In this document: positions 22,344 to 34,400 of the stretch, one piece after another
How the letters are laid out: each line of letters starts with the position of its first letter
Numbering within the stretch: position 1 is the first letter of the stretch
NCBI GenBank assembly: GCA_922989275.2
Contig: OV277857.1
Location: forward strand, 49,391,083 to 49,455,082
Reading direction: 5' to 3'
Length of the DNA stretch: 64,000 nucleotides
Source: Gari tellinella
Lineage: Eukaryota; Mollusca; Bivalvia; Cardiida; Psammobiidae
Program-made: the position numbers and the translations under genes
Notes under the pieces: model-generated
The model's database searches: none
What the model was told of the DNA's origin: nothing
The model's input: only the letters and a program-made list of their open reading frames with translations

Positions 22344-23615
22344 ACAGTCATGAAAATGTAAGATGTGAAATAAGTTTCTATATCCTAGTAGATGGTAGCT
22401 TAAAGCAGTTTGAAAGTAAGACCCTGCGTTCGAAATTTTATCATTTCACGTTCAAAATGTCGATTTTTAACTTTTTTTCTCCTCAGCTCGAACCAGCTAG
22501 ATTCATCAAAGCGTCCCTATTATTTGGACTAGACACAACGGTGACAAAACGATCAGGACTATTAAATTTGCAGGCTAATTGCCATCACTGAGTATTATAA
22601 CAGCTATTATTACTCCGTGTTGCCATCACGCCCTAATTGAACAGGCTAACATTGATAAAAACATAAATGTTTAAGAATTAATTATAAACATTTAGATTCT
22701 ACATACCTTTTTTTTTTTGTGAAAATAACATCCTTTTTAAAAGAAAAATATTATGGTGATCATGATCTGGATCTGAACTATCATTACGGTTTTTGCGACA
22801 ATTGCCGACTCGTGTCGGTTATATAATTTAACATAAATGTTTAATATTTATTTATAAACAATAATACATGTCTATTTTTATAATAAAAAGTATTACGGTT
22901 ATCAGGATCTGGATCTGAACTATTATTTGGGTCTTTGCAAAAATTGCCGGCTCGTGTCGGTTATATATAATCTACCAGCAAATACATACCGGTAAAAGAA
23001 GTGTGAAAACCTAATTGCTATATAAACATAAGGTCGGCCTTGTGACTATAGGTCTAGTATACAAATTAAGGTCGGCCTTAGGTAGGGTCGGCCTTGTGAC
23101 TGTAAATCAAATAGATAACAAACAACGGGTTACTAGAATAACCGGAATACACCGAAATACACCTTAAGGTATTCCAACACTGAAGGTAGGGTAATTGTAA
23201 TATGAAAAAGATATTATGAATGGATACTACATGTAATTCCCGTGTCTTGGGTGAAATATGGAGCCATTGGAGGCTTTTCGCCATCTCTTCTCGAAAATAT
23301 TTGTTTTTTGCTTAAGGTTTTTGTAAGAGTCCATTTCTCAATAACTATCAAAGGTATCCATTTGAAACTTTGAATAGTTGTTCAGTATCAAAAGGGCAAC
23401 TCATTACAACAAGGCAGGTAGTCATGGGATTTGTCATTTCAGAGTTATTGCCCCTGTTTTATTTACTTGAAAAATATAAATTAACATATCTCAATAACTA
23501 TCACGGGTATCCATTTGAAACTTGGAATACTTGTTAAGTATCAAAAGGGCAACTCATTACAACAAGGCAGGTAACCCTGTGATTTGTCATTTCAGAGTTA
23601 TTGCCCTTGTTTTAT

Positions 23616-24002
23616 TAGCTCACCTGAGCCAAAGGCTCAAGGTGAGCTATTGTGACCGCTCACCGTCCGTAGTACATCTGTCCGTCTGTCCGTTCACATT
23701 TACTTCAAACGACATCTCCTCTGAAACCCGCCGATTGTAGGGAGAGTTCAAACTGCTCATGATGTTCCTTGGATGCTTCTCTACAGAAGTTGTTCAAAAA
23801 AAAGGAAAAAAAGCACAAACTCTGCTTGAAAAAGCAAAAAAGCAAAAATCTTTAAAAAATCTTCTTGCCCAAAACTACTAGGCCCTAAGCTTTGATATTT
23901 GTACAGTAGAATCTCCTGGTGGATCCCTCTATAGTTTGTTAAAATGAAATCCCTAGGGTCACATTTGACACCACCCTGCACAGTTTAAGTGCTGCTCTAG
24001 GC
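23616..24002 (+). mobile_element. Family B Helentron-like element, 5' part only (duplicate)
   Basis: Same sequence as 21094-21480, carried along by the tandem duplication. Confidence 0.65.
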
Positions 24003-24077
24003 AGGTTTTACAGTATTTTTGATTTAGGCAGAACTGTATTTACCTGAGTTACCCTTAATATACTATGGGCAAATAAC

Positions 24078-24161
24078 CAATATTTGCAAACAGTTTGGAT
24101 CCAGATCAGATGCAACATAATGATTATGTTGCATCTGATCTGGATCCAAACTATTTGCCAC
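24078..24161. repeat. Hairpin GCAAACAGTTTGGATCC, full palindrome
   Basis: The arms GCAAACAGTTTGGATCCAGA / TCTGGATCCAAACTATTTGC enclose TCAGATGCAACATAATGATT, which continues into its own complement, so the palindrome is nearly complete. Compare 21556. Confidence 0.75.
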
Positions 24162-24618
24162 TCATTTACCAACTTAACATTTTCTAAAAAAAAAAAATGT
24201 ACATTTTTTACACACAGAAGGTATTTAGCAGACATCATTTCAGTCTGGTAAGGGTAAGCCCCCAGCAGCAGTGCTGCTAATGCTACAGTACTCTTGCATA
24301 ATAGTTGACCTCAGTGATCAGGCCAACAGAACTGAACATGTTGTCTGCTAAAGTTTAGAAATGGTTCAGTCTGCTTCATACTTAGAGAAACAGGATCTAG
24401 AAGTGATCCACTGACAGTTATGTAATTATGTCTTATGCCATATTTATACATATGTTTAATATTGGTTTTGTCACAGTTATCTGCATGTCTTGTCATTTTT
24501 TCTTGTCCAGGATTCAACCCTTTCCCCCAATAAATACTGACGTTTGTTAACCCATTACCCCATAAATGTGCATTTTTAGGCCTTTGATTTATTCCTCCAC
24601 TTAAGAAAATAATTCCCC

Positions 24619-24871
24619 TTTAACCCTTTCCCCCCATAGCATATCTCTAGTATTGAATGTAGGTGTCCACTTAAAACAGGTTGAAAGTAAAGCAGAATGC
24701 GCTTTAAGCGCATTCTGCTTTACTTTCAGCCTGCTTTAAGCTATCATCTGCTAGAATATAGAAAATATTTTGTATTATACATATTTATGAATGTATAAAT
24801 TGGAACTATTTTCTTCAGAGCAAGAATAAACTGAATGCGCTAAAAGGCGCTTCTATGGGGGAAAGGGTTAA
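24619..24871. repeat. Palindrome-core MITE (duplicate of 22091)
   Basis: Identical in structure to 22091-22343, as part of the tandem duplication. Confidence 0.8.
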
Positions 24872-25089
24872 ACAGTCATGAAAATGTAAGATGTGAAATA
24901 AGTTTCTATATCCTAGTAGATGGTAGCTTAAAGCAGTTTGAAAGTAAGACCCTGCGTTCGAAATTTTATCATTTCACGTTCAAAATGTCGATTTTTAACT
25001 TTTTTTCTCCTCAGCTCGAACCAGCTAGATTCATCAAAGCGTCCCTATTATTTGGACTAGACACAACGGTGACAAAACGAAAGAAACGT

Positions 25090-25128
25090 TTCCCCCCCCC
25101 CCCTCCCCCCCCCCCCCCCCCCCCCCCA
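25090..25128. repeat. Long poly-C tract at the duplication edge
   Basis: A run of about 37 C interrupted once by T lies directly after the second tandem copy (ACGTTT then C-run then AGTGTAG). Such tracts often mark polymerase slippage and unreliable assembly. Confidence 0.85.
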
Positions 25129-25400
25129 GTGTAGTTCACAGAGATGTTACACACGCGATTAAATATCTGGATTAAAAGTCAAATTAAGTGTTTTAAAGAT
25201 TTTTTATACCAGGTTGGTGTATTTTTATGCTACCCTTTAGGGGGTGAGCATATAGTCGCTGCTTTGTCCGTCTGTCCCTGTTTCTGTCTGTCTGTCTGTA
25301 CGTACATCCAGGAGGCACATTATGGGGTCATTAACCTGGCAGTTTGGGTCATTAACCTGGCCAGTTAGTGATTGTGGGGTTGAAAGAGAGTATTGTGGGG

Positions 25401-25946
25401 TTAAAGCGACTCGCAACCAGATGGTGCATTAAAAATAGTAATTTGTAAATATGTGTCAAACGCTTATATAAATGGTAAAGAATTAGTTTAGGATAAGAAA
25501 TTCTGTTTAAAAAAATGTATTTCAATAAAAAAAAATATTGGTCTCTTGTGGGATTCGAACCCGGGGCCCCGGCATTGGCGGACAGAAGGCAAAATAGGGG
25601 AAACCGCTTAGACCAATGGACCACGGAACTATCCGTTTATCTCGGATCGATTTAACGTATTTCAATGTGAAGCTTTCGAAAGTGCATACAACTTCGTAAT
25701 TCGGCTCGTGTTTATGTCTAAGCCCGTGTAGAGAAGCAACAACAACAACTATACCGTCTACTAGTCGGTATAGAAAAACGATGGAAAATATCTAAATATC
25801 TAAGATTCGGTGACGATTCTTGAGACTTTTTTTGGACTGATCATATTTTTTTAATGTCAGAAGCCAAATAATGCCACAAATTTGCTTTTATTTGAGTATT
25901 TTATTTTATTTTGACAAGTACACCATCCGGTTGCGAGTCCCTTTAA
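25401..25946. mobile_element. TIR MITE with TTAAAGCGACTCGCAACC ends and a tRNA-like segment
   Basis: The left end TTAAAGCGACTCGCAACCAG is mirrored at the right end (CCGGTTGCGAGTCCCTTTAA). A tRNA-like segment (25540-25625) lies inside, so either a SINE inserted into the MITE or the element captured tRNA-derived sequence. Confidence 0.65.
25540..25625 (-). repeat. tRNA-like segment (SINE head or tRNA pseudogene)
   Basis: The - strand reads GTTCCGTGGTCCATTGGTCT then AAGCGG (A box TGGTCTAAGCGG). About 45 bp later comes CCCGGGTTCGAATCCCACA (B box GGTTCGAATCC). The long variable region would suit a Leu/Ser-type tRNA, but the acceptor stem does not pair convincingly, so a functional tRNA is unlikely. 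Confidence 0.5.
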
Positions 25947-26029
25947 AAAAGGCGTTTGTGGGGTTAGTTTTAGGGTTAGGGTTTATATAGCATCTAACCC
26001 CACAACACGCTCTCCTACGTCCGTCCGTC

Positions 26030-26840
26030 CGTCCGTCACGCTTTTTTGTCCGGAGCATATCTCTTGAACGGTATACCGTAGGTCGATGAAACTTGATACA
26101 GTGATAGAGAATGACAGGAGGAGGTGCAGTGCACAAGAACCGTAACTCTCTCATCTCCCAATTTTGAATTATCTCCCTTTTTCTTATAAAAAAAAAATCA
26201 ATTTTGTCCGGAGCATATCTCTGGACCGTTACACTGAAAGTTAATGAAACTTGTAACAGTGATAAAGAATGACTAAAGAAAGTGCAGTACACAAGAACAG
26301 TAACTCTGTCATCTCCCAATATTGAATTATCTCCCTTTTTCTAATAAATACAAAACAATTTTGTCCGGAGTATATCTCTTGACTGCTACACCGTAAGTTA
26401 ATGAAACTTGATACAGTGATAGGTGATGACATAAGGAGGTGCATTACAAAAGAACCATGACTCTGTCATTTCCCAATATTTAATTATCTCCCCTTTTCTA
26501 TTTAAAAAAAAAATCATTTTTTTTCTGGAGCATATCTCCTGAGCATTGCATTGTAAGTTGATGAAACTTGATACAGTGATACGAGATGACAGAAAGAGTG
26601 CTTTACTCAAGAACCATAACTCTGCCATCTCCCAATATTGAATTATCTCCCTTTTTCTACATAAATTTAAAAAAAAATCAAATTTTCTGCCGCACTGTAA
26701 CTTGAACCTTGATACTGTGTTAGCGGATGACAAAAAGAAGTGTAGTACACAACTCTGTCATCTCCATAAATTCATTTTTGTCTGAAGCATGTCTCCTGAA
26801 TGTTATATCGTAAGTTGATGAAACTTGTTACTGTGTTCAC
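26030..26840 (+). repeat. Tandem 150-bp core units of family E
   Basis: TTTTGTCCGGAGCATATCTC recurs near 26043, 26204, 26361, 26525 (variant) and 26776, each followed by GTAAGTTGATGAAACTTGATACAGTGATA-like sequence, AAGAACCATAACTCTGTCATCTCC and AATTATCTCCCTTTTTCT. The open frames across the array come from the repeat and are not genes. Confidence 0.8.
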
Positions 26841-26869
26841 CTACTAAACATGCTATACCTTAGACTTTT

Positions 26870-28282
26870 AAGCTCACCTGAGCCAAAGGCTCAAGGTGAG
26901 CTATTGGGATGGCCCTGTGTCCGGCGTCCGGTGTCGTGCGTTGTGCGTCGTGCGTCGTCGTTAACAATTGCTTCAAATTACTTCAACTCCTATACCGCTT
27001 GGCAGAATTCAACCAAACTTTACAGAAATGTTCCTTGGGTCAAGCTCTATCAAATTTGTTCAAAGAGTTAAAAACAATGCAGAACTTTGGTTGCCATCCA
27101 AAGTGAAAAAATAAGGAAATCTTAAAAAATCTTCTTGTCAAAAACTGCAATGGTCAGAGCTTAGATATTTGGCACATAGCATCATCTATAGGTCCTCTAT
27201 CAAGTTTGTTCAAATTATACCCCTGGGGTCAAAATTGACCCCGCCCCGGGGGTCACAGTTTTACATAGAGTTAAATAGTGAAATTTTCAAACGTCTTCTT
27301 CTCTGAAACTAATGTGGTCAGAGCCTTGATATTTGGCATGGTGACACTTCTAGATGTCCTCCACCAAAATTGTTCAAATGGTTCTGGTCGGTTGCATAAC
27401 TAGGTCACAGGAGCTAAAAATAGATTTTTTTCAATGAAAACTTAAAAAATCTTCTTCTCTGAAACTACAAGGGCCAGAGCTTAGATATTTGGCACATAGC
27501 ATTGCATACATGTCCTCTATCTAGTTTGTTCAAATTATGCCCCTGGGGTCAAAATTGGCCCCGCCCTGGGGATCACAGTTTTACATAGAGTTATATAGTG
27601 AAATGTTCAAACGTCTTCTTTTCTGAAACTAATATGGCAAGAGCTTTGATATTTGGCATGGTGTCACTTCTAGATGTCTTATACCAAAATGTTCAAATGG
27701 TTCTGGTCGGTTGCATAACTAGGTCACAGGAGCTAAAAATAGATTTTTTTCAATGAAAACTTAAAAAATCTTCTTCTCTAAAACTACAAGGGCCATAGCT
27801 TAGATATTTGACACATAGCATCGCCTGCAGGTCCTCTATCAAGTTTGTTCAAATTATGCCCCTGGGGTCAAAATTGGCCCCGCCCCGGGGGTCACAGTTT
27901 TACATAGAGTTATATAGTGAAATTTTCAAACGTCTTCTCCTCTGAAACTAATATGGCCAGAGCTTTGATATTCAGCATGGTGACACTTCTAAATATCCTT
28001 TACCAATTTTTGTTCAACTGGTTTTAGTCTGTTGCATATGTAAGTCACAGGAGCTAAAAATAGATTTTTTTTTCCAATGGAAAGTTACAAAAATCTTCTT
28101 GTCTAAAACCCTACTACCCTGATCTTAGATATTTGGCACATAGCATCATCTACAGGTCCTCTTACAAGATTGTTCAAATTATACCCCTCGGGTAAAAAAT
28201 GCCCCCTTCCTGGACATAAATAATTATCTCCATTTTGTCAGTTATTCTCAGGTGAGCGAAATATGCCCCATGGGGCTCTTGT
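26870..28282 (+). mobile_element. Helentron-like element, family B, copy 2
   Basis: The 5' hairpin AGCTCACCTGAGCCAAAGGC / complement is followed by CCGGCGTCCGGTGTCG. Several about 320-bp units follow (TTTTACATAGAGTTATATAG, CTTCTTCTCTGAAACTA, TTTGGCATGGTGACACTTC, CCCCTGGGGTCAAAATTGGC). The 3' end is CAGGTGAGCGAAATATGCC, hairpin GCCCCATGGGGC, CTTGT. Non-coding. Confidence 0.75.
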
Positions 28283-28323
28283 TCTTTGTGGGGAGCATCC
28301 ATCGTTGGGAACTAAATTCTTGT

Positions 28324-30259
28324 TACATCCTGCTACTATTGGTAGTCCTACTTTTAAAAATAATGACTTACTTTTTGAGAAATTTGATGCCCAACAATAT
28401 CCGTCGGGCGATAGTTAACTTATGAAGCGAGATTTTCCTAACAGTAAAACGCGTATTGCCGGTGTACTGTGAGGATATGGCACAGACGAGAAATAGCTCC
28501 ATATCATCTAACTGTACACATGTGGACTAAGTCACTAAGGTAGTGACTAGGGGTACGTGACTACAGGGAGTAAATACAGACGGAGAAGAAACTTATACTC
28601 AAATCTGCATTTTCCCGAAAATGCTGTCGTTGATTACCTGTATGCGCGATATAACGCTTAATCGATCGATAATTCAACTACACGATACGCCGAAAGCGGG
28701 CTATCGCATTTTTTATCGTGTTGAATGGATACCTACTGTTAGTTTAAGTTCCATAAAATCCTTAATTTTCACCCGATTTTCATTATAACATATTTGGTCT
28801 TAAAGAATTAAGATATTTATCTTTCACTTGTAAAAATAACAGAATTTATTTTTTAAATTGATCAGTTTTATGGCGAGTTGCAGAGCTGTTACCAAATGAA
28901 TTTGCCGATAAAAGGGAGCAAGCCCTCGCGCAAAAGTATATCACGCCCCGTTACAAAACCTTTCATAAAATACTCAATTTTTGGTCGATTTTCATAACAA
29001 TGGTATAAAGGAAAGCTAAGATATTTTTCTTTCAGTTGTAGAAATGCAAATGTTTATTTTTAAAATCAACCAATTTTATGGCAAGGTAAAGAGTTATTGC
29101 CAAATGAAATGGTCGATAAACGAGAGCAGGCGATCGCGAAATATATACTACGTCCCGTTTCAAAAACTGGAATTTAATCCTCAATTTTCGTCCGATATTT
29201 TAAAAAAAAAATGGTCTTGGTATAAAGCCGTGACACTTATCTTTCGGTTGTAAATATACCAGGGTTTTATCTTGAAGCGAAAATAAGTAATGCTGGCCTA
29301 AAAAGGTTGCTGGCTAATGAAATGGCTAGACCAACTCGCGTAAGAAAAGAATTCCTTCCGTATAAAAACTTAAGCAAACTTCTAAACTTTTAAAAATGTG
29401 TTCATGCATTGTAACAATATTCTACATGGAGGAAATATTTCCTTGGAGGAAATAAAGATCCATTTTGTATGTAAAGAGACAAGTAGTCAGCATATTAATT
29501 GTCTACAATATGCGTCCAAAATGACGCGAAACATCAGTTACTGACGCGTCCGCCGTAAGCATGCCAAATGGTCTGATTTCTGTGATTATCAGAAAGCTGT
29601 GGCATCTCAATTTTCAAACGCAGAAGTTTACAATTTTCTTTTTTCGGTGTTTGGCTAAAGCCTGCGTGTGTCTGTTGCATTAAATAAACTTGAAATCAAC
29701 GCTGAATAGGTCAACTCGACGTCAGTGCTAAATACCGGAAGTGGAAAGCGTGCTACGTCGTGCGCGGTACAACTGAACGATAGTGTGGCTCTGTATGGTC
29801 TTTATCGATTTCTCCATTATGAAATGTGCGTATATTTCATGAAACGTCATTAAAACATCGCTTAAACCGGCTTTGAAGAATGTAAAGTTTCTATTTTTGC
29901 TAAGTATACTAAAACTGTACTACCATGAAAATCTCATGCTTATATTCTGAGAAATTGAAATGAAATTTGATGTAACAAAATGCAACCTACCTATGAAAAC
30001 GGTGTATGCTGTAAACTACGAATAGGACATAAAACTTAAAAAGTCCCTTCCGGAAAGAAAAATCCAATTTTTCCCCGGGAAAATAGTATTTTATTACTGT
30101 ATGCACTCACCAAAAATGAGTTCTTAACATTTTTCGTGAAATGAGGTCGTAAATTGTTTCGGAAATTTCATAATGCTCAAAAAGACAGGCCGACATCCTT
30201 AAGCAATCTATTTTAGTGACTGCTTAACTCCTTGCCTGCTGATCGTGACTTCACCTTTT
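28324..30259. other. Gene-free stretch upstream of MRPL11 exons
   Basis: It contains about three tandem units of 190-210 bp (28750-29350: TCCTTAATTTTCACCCGATT, AAGATATTTTTCTTTCAGTT, CCAAATGAAATGG). A more GC-rich part at 29700-29800 has TACCGGAAGTGG (an ETS/GABP-type site) next to GACGTCA. The missing first exon(s) of MRPL11 could be near, but no reading frame with the L11 N-terminal GPPLGP motif was found. Confidence 0.4.
29712..29765. promoter_or_regulatory. ETS-type and CRE-like motifs, possible promoter
   Basis: CTCGACGTCAGTG (partial CRE) and TACCGGAAGTGGAA (close to the ETS/GABP consensus CCGGAAGTG) lie about 20 bp apart in a locally CpG-containing segment. ETS sites are common in promoters of mitochondrial-protein genes, and the MRPL11 exons start 1.6 kb downstream. 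This is inference only. Confidence 0.3.
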
Positions 30260-31097
30260 TAGCTCACCTGGCACGTAGTGCCAAGGTGAGCTTTTAGGAT
30301 CGCTGGATGTCCGTCGTCCGTCCGTCCACAATTGTTTGTTAACACTCTACCAGGTTCAAATCTCATTGGATCTTGATGAAACTTGGTCACAATGTTTGCC
30401 TCAATGAAATCTAGGTCAAGTTCGAATGTGGGTCATGTCCGGTCAAAAACTAGGTCACTAGGTCAAATTATCCAAAAACCTTGTTAACACTCTAGAGGCT
30501 ACAAATTTCATTGGATCTTCATGAAACTTCATCAATATGATTGCCCCAATGAAATCTAGGCCAAGTTCGAATGTGGGTCATGTCCGGTCAAAAACTAGGT
30601 AACTAGGTCAAATCTTCGAAAAACCTTGTTAACACTCTAGAGACTACAAATTTCATTGGATCTTCATGAAACTTCATCAAAATGTTTGCCTCAATTAAAT
30701 CTAGGCCAAGTTCGAATATGGGTCATGTCCGGTCAAAAACTAGGTCACTAGGTCAAATCTTCGAAAAACCTTGTTAACACTCTAGAGACTACAAATTTCA
30801 TTGAATCTTCATGAAACTTCATCAAAATGTTTGCCTCAATGAAATCTAGATCAAGTTCAAATGTGGCTTATGTCTTGTCAAAAACTAGGTCACTAGGTCA
30901 AATCATCGAAAAACCTCGTTAACACTCTAGAGACTACAAAATTCATTGAATCTTCATGAAACTTGAACAAAATGTTTGTCTCATTGAAATGGAGGTCAAG
31001 TTTGAATGAGGGTCATGCCCGGTCAAAAACTAGGTCACACGGTGTACATGGTTACATGGTTACCAGGTGAGCGATTTAGGGCCATAGTGGCCCTTGT
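30260..31097 (+). mobile_element. Helentron-like element, family A, copy 1
   Basis: The 5' end TAGCTCACCTGGCACGTAGT has hairpin GGCAC/GTGCC. A GTCCGTCGTCCGTCCGTCC tract follows, then five units of about 145 bp (TTGTTAACACTCTAGAG, TTCATTGGATCTTCATGAAA, GGTCAAAAACTAGGTCACTA). The 3' end is CCAGGTGAGCGATTTA, hairpin GGGCCATAGTGGCCC, CTTGT. Non-coding. Confidence 0.8.
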
Positions 31098-31129
31098 TTA
31101 CTTAATTTACTCGTTCTGAGTTTCTTTCT

Positions 31130-31300
31130 TTTATATATATATATATATATATACAAAGCAAAAGTGCAGACAATCCGGCAATACCGACCTTGGCGGTTTC
31201 TTGTTAGTCTTTCGTTTGAGACCGTTTGACTTGGGCGGGGATTGCACCCACAACCTCCCGCACTGCAAGCTGACGTTTCATGACTATGAATTATGCTATT
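31130..31300. repeat. (TA)n microsatellite and a tRNA-like B box
   Basis: An AT dinucleotide run (31133-31154) precedes a segment whose - strand has CATAGTCATGAAACGTCAGC and GGTTGTGGGTGCAATCCCCGC, a weak A/B-box pair as in SINE heads. No clear structure beyond this. Confidence 0.3.
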
Positions 31301-31390
31301 TTATTAAGTAGGAAATGAATTAAATGTGTAAAAAATCATTAAATGTATATCTATTTATAAAGGGTTAAATGGCAGACTTTTGTATTTCAG

Positions 31391-31486
31391 AGAGGAGCAC
31401 AAATTGGACCAGTTATTAAGCAGTTTAATGACATGACAGCAGATCTAAAGCCAGGACTGCCAGTACCAACCTTCATCAAAGTGAAT
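31391..31486 (+). CDS. MRPL11: MRPL11 internal exon (N-terminal domain part)
   Basis: Acceptor TTTGTATTTCAG and donor GTATGT bound 32 in-frame codons, RGAQIGPVIKQFND through PTFIKVN. This equals the segment after GPPLGPxLGQ in L11 proteins, the end of the N-terminal domain's first half. The acceptor is in phase 0. Confidence 0.9.
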
Positions 31487-34400
31487 GTATGTGTAGCATT
31501 TTACCCTCATAGCGTTGGAACCGGATATATCAATCCTTTGCAAACAGTGTAGACTCAGATCAGAGGGCTCCTTCAGGAGTCCTCTAATCTAGGTCTTAGT
31601 CTACACTGTTTGTTATGCTTTTACATATTATGTCTGGGTCATAGCCACCTATCAATTCATTGATCGGAATATGGACCAATCTGTTATAATAAAAAAAAAA
31701 TGAGTATTTGAAAATTCTTCGTGGTAAGAGTTGAGCAGGAGTTAAAGTAGGGTTTATACTGCCTTAATTCTGCTGGAAGCTAACTTTTGTTGTGACATGA
31801 ATTTTGCTGTTCAGTTTGAGCTGTATTTAGGTCATCATTGTTGTCCTCTTGAAAACGAGTTAAGGGAAGTATTGTAAAGTTACATGTACATGTAGTTTGA
31901 ATTACAATTATATATGAGCTCAATTGTGCTTATTCAGCCATCCTGAAACTTGAAAGGAACACTCCCACTTTCCTTTTTAGTCTAATTCATTTTTGATAAT
32001 TTGTAATAGTTTTGTTAACAAGGCATTTTTAATGAAATACAGTTTGGACTCTGACTAGAGGGCTCCTTTAGGAGTCTCCTGATCAGGGTCTACACTGTTT
32101 GTATTGGACAAGTTTACTCCTCAAGGTAACATTGTTTGTAAAGGATGAAGTCATTGAGTAAGTATTTCATTTGATTATTCTTTTCAGCCAAACAAAACCA
32201 CAGAGCTCACTTTATATAAGCCACCAGCATCGTTTTTCCTGAAAATGGCTGCAGGGGTTTCTACGGGAGGCAGAGATGGTATGAGCGATTATTTCCATTA
32301 AACTGCATGAATTAAATTTCTTGCACAGTTTTTGTCTTGATGTGATAATTTTCGAAATCAGATGAATGAGTCCTTGGGATGCACATTCTGTAAAACAATG
32401 AGTCGTTTAGACAAAGTCACATAATATTTAGTCCTTGAGGTGAAAAAATAACACAATATCCCATAACTTATTACTAGTTTTGAAGACAGGTGACCTTTTA
32501 AAGCAGGTTGAATGTAAAGCAGAATGTGCCTTAAGGCACATTCTGCCTTACTTTCAATCTGCCTATGAGTAATATGTTAATAAAGGCCAGAAAAGCTTGG
32601 GTCCATGGGACTTGAATCTTTTTAGCTCACCTGGCACGAAGTGCCAAGGTGAGCTTTTAGGATCGCTGCATGTTGTGAACACTCTAGCAGCTACAAATTT
32701 CATCCGATCTTCCTGAAACTTGATGACAATGTTTGTCTTGATGAAATCTAGGCCAAGTCCGAATGTGGGTCATGTCGGGTCAAAAACTAGGTCACTAGGT
32801 CAAATCATAGAAAAACCTTGTGAACACTTTAGAGGCTACAAATCTCATTGGATCTTAATGAAACTTGTTCAGAATGTTTGCCTCATTGATATCTAGGTCA
32901 AGTTCGAATGTGGGTCATGTCCGGTCAAAAACTAGGTCACTAGGTCAAATCATAGAAAAACCTTGTGAACACTCTAGAGGCTACACATCTCATTGGATCT
33001 TGATGAAACTTTATCAGAATGTTTGTTTTATTGATATCTAGGTCAAGTTTGAATATGGGTCATGTCCGGTCAAAAACTAGGTCACTAGGTCAAATCATAG
33101 AAAACCTTGTGAACACTCTTGAGGCTACAAATCTCATTGGATCTTGATGAAACTTGGTCAGAATGTTTGCCTCATTGATATCTAGGTCAAGTTCGAATGT
33201 GGGTCATGTCCGGTCAAAAACTAGGTCACTAGGTCAAATCATAGAAAAACCTTGTTAACACTCTAGAGGCTTCAAATCTCATTGGATCTTGGTGAAATTT
33301 GGTCAGAATGTTTGTCGCATTGATATCTAGGTCAAGTTTGAATGTTAGTCATGTCCGGTCAAAAACTAGGTCACTAGGTCAAATCATAGAAAAACCTTGT
33401 TAACACTCTAGAGGCTACAAATCTCAATGGATCTTAATGAAACTTGGTCAGAATGTTTGTCGCATTGATATCTAGGTCAAGTTTGAATATGGGTCATGTC
33501 TGGTCAAAAACTAGGTCACTAGGTCAAATCATTGAAAATCTTGTTTACACTCTAGAGGTTGATTGTGGGTATACATGTCCAGTCATAATCTAGGTCACTA
33601 TAGGTCAAGTTTGCCAATGTGTACCAGGTGAGCGATTTAGGGCCATAGTGGCCCTTGTTTAAATAATGAGTCCCTGGCTTATTCAATGAGTATAGGACTT
33701 TGGGTGCATAGGTAAAATTATTACTGCAACTGATTGAAAATGTGACCTTTTAGATTTAGCTTCAAGTTTAATTTTCATTCTCCCAAGGTGTAGTGTATAT
33801 TGATTTTAGCTCACCTCAAGGCAGGGCTCCAGATAAGAGGTAGTTATTTCAACAAATCCAACATTTTCTCACTCTTTTTAGCACCAAATCCTATGATGTT
33901 ACTACTCATTAGAATCGTCTCAAACTAATGAGTAGTGATACCATAGGGTTTAATTTAGAAATAAAGATTTTAGTTTTTAGCTCACCTGGCACGAAGTGCC
34001 AAGGTGAGCTTTTAGGATCGCTGGATGTCCGTCGTCTGTCCGTCCGTCTGTCTGTTCACAATTGTTCGTTAACACTCTACCGGCTACAAATCTCATTGGA
34101 TCTTCATGAAACTTGATCACAATGTTTGTCTAGTAGAAATCTAGGCCAAGTTCGAATGTGGGTCATGTTGGGTCAAAAACTAGGTCACTAGGTCAAATCA
34201 TAGAAAAACCTTGTTAACACTCTAGAGGCTACAAATCTCATTGGATCTTAATGAAACTTGGTCAGAATGTTTGTCTCATTGATATCTAGGTCAAGTTCGA
34301 ATGTGGGTCATGTCCGGTCAAAAACTAGGTCACTAGGTCAAATCATAGAAAAATCTTGTTATCACTCTAGAGGCTACACATCTCATTGGATCTTTATGAA

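Larger units (their letters stand above)
20035..22551. repeat. 2.5-kb tandem duplication, copy 1
   Basis: From GACTATTAAATTTGCAGGC to GACAAAACGA this block is repeated directly at 22557-25080 with only small indels. It contains GATCTGGATCTGAACTAT direct repeats (about 20240, 20388), two copies of a segment of about 170 bp (TCAATAACTATC, TTTGAAACTTTGAATAG, AAAAGGGCAACTCATTAC), a 5'-only family B Helentron-like end (21094), a hairpin (21556) and a MITE (22091-22343). No gene. Confidence 0.9.
22557..25080. repeat. 2.5-kb tandem duplication, copy 2
   Basis: Nearly identical to 20035-22551; for example three derived short frames are residue-for-residue the same. Visible differences are a longer palindrome tip near 24110, a T-run length change near 22708, and the flank after GACAAAACGA, which runs into GTTT and a long C-tract. 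Either a very recent duplication or an assembly artefact. Confidence 0.9.
25226..28323 (+). mobile_element. Helentron-like element, family E, with two nested inserts
   Basis: The 5' end TATGCTACCCTTTAGGGGGT folds (ATGCTACCC/GGGTGAGCAT), followed by a GTCCGTCTGTCC tract. The core is tandem 150-bp units at 26030-26840. The 3' end GGGAGCATCCATCG...TTCTTGT closes at 28323. A TIR MITE (25401-25946) and a family B element (26870-28282) lie inside. Non-coding. Confidence 0.65.

Noticed and set aside
25540..25625. Functional tRNA gene
   Set aside because: A and B boxes are good, but no convincing acceptor stem pairs, and it lies inside a MITE.
25977..25990. TTAGGGTTAGGG, telomere-like
   Set aside because: Only two units within a repeat; far too short for an interstitial telomere.
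25906..26733. Three - strand frames of 67-137 residues with similar sequence
   Set aside because: Frames read through the 150-bp tandem units of family E; the similarity comes from the DNA repeat.
28324..31390. First exon(s) of MRPL11
   Set aside because: I looked for a frame with the GPPLGP segment and a phase-0 donor and found none; an ETS-type site alone is not enough.
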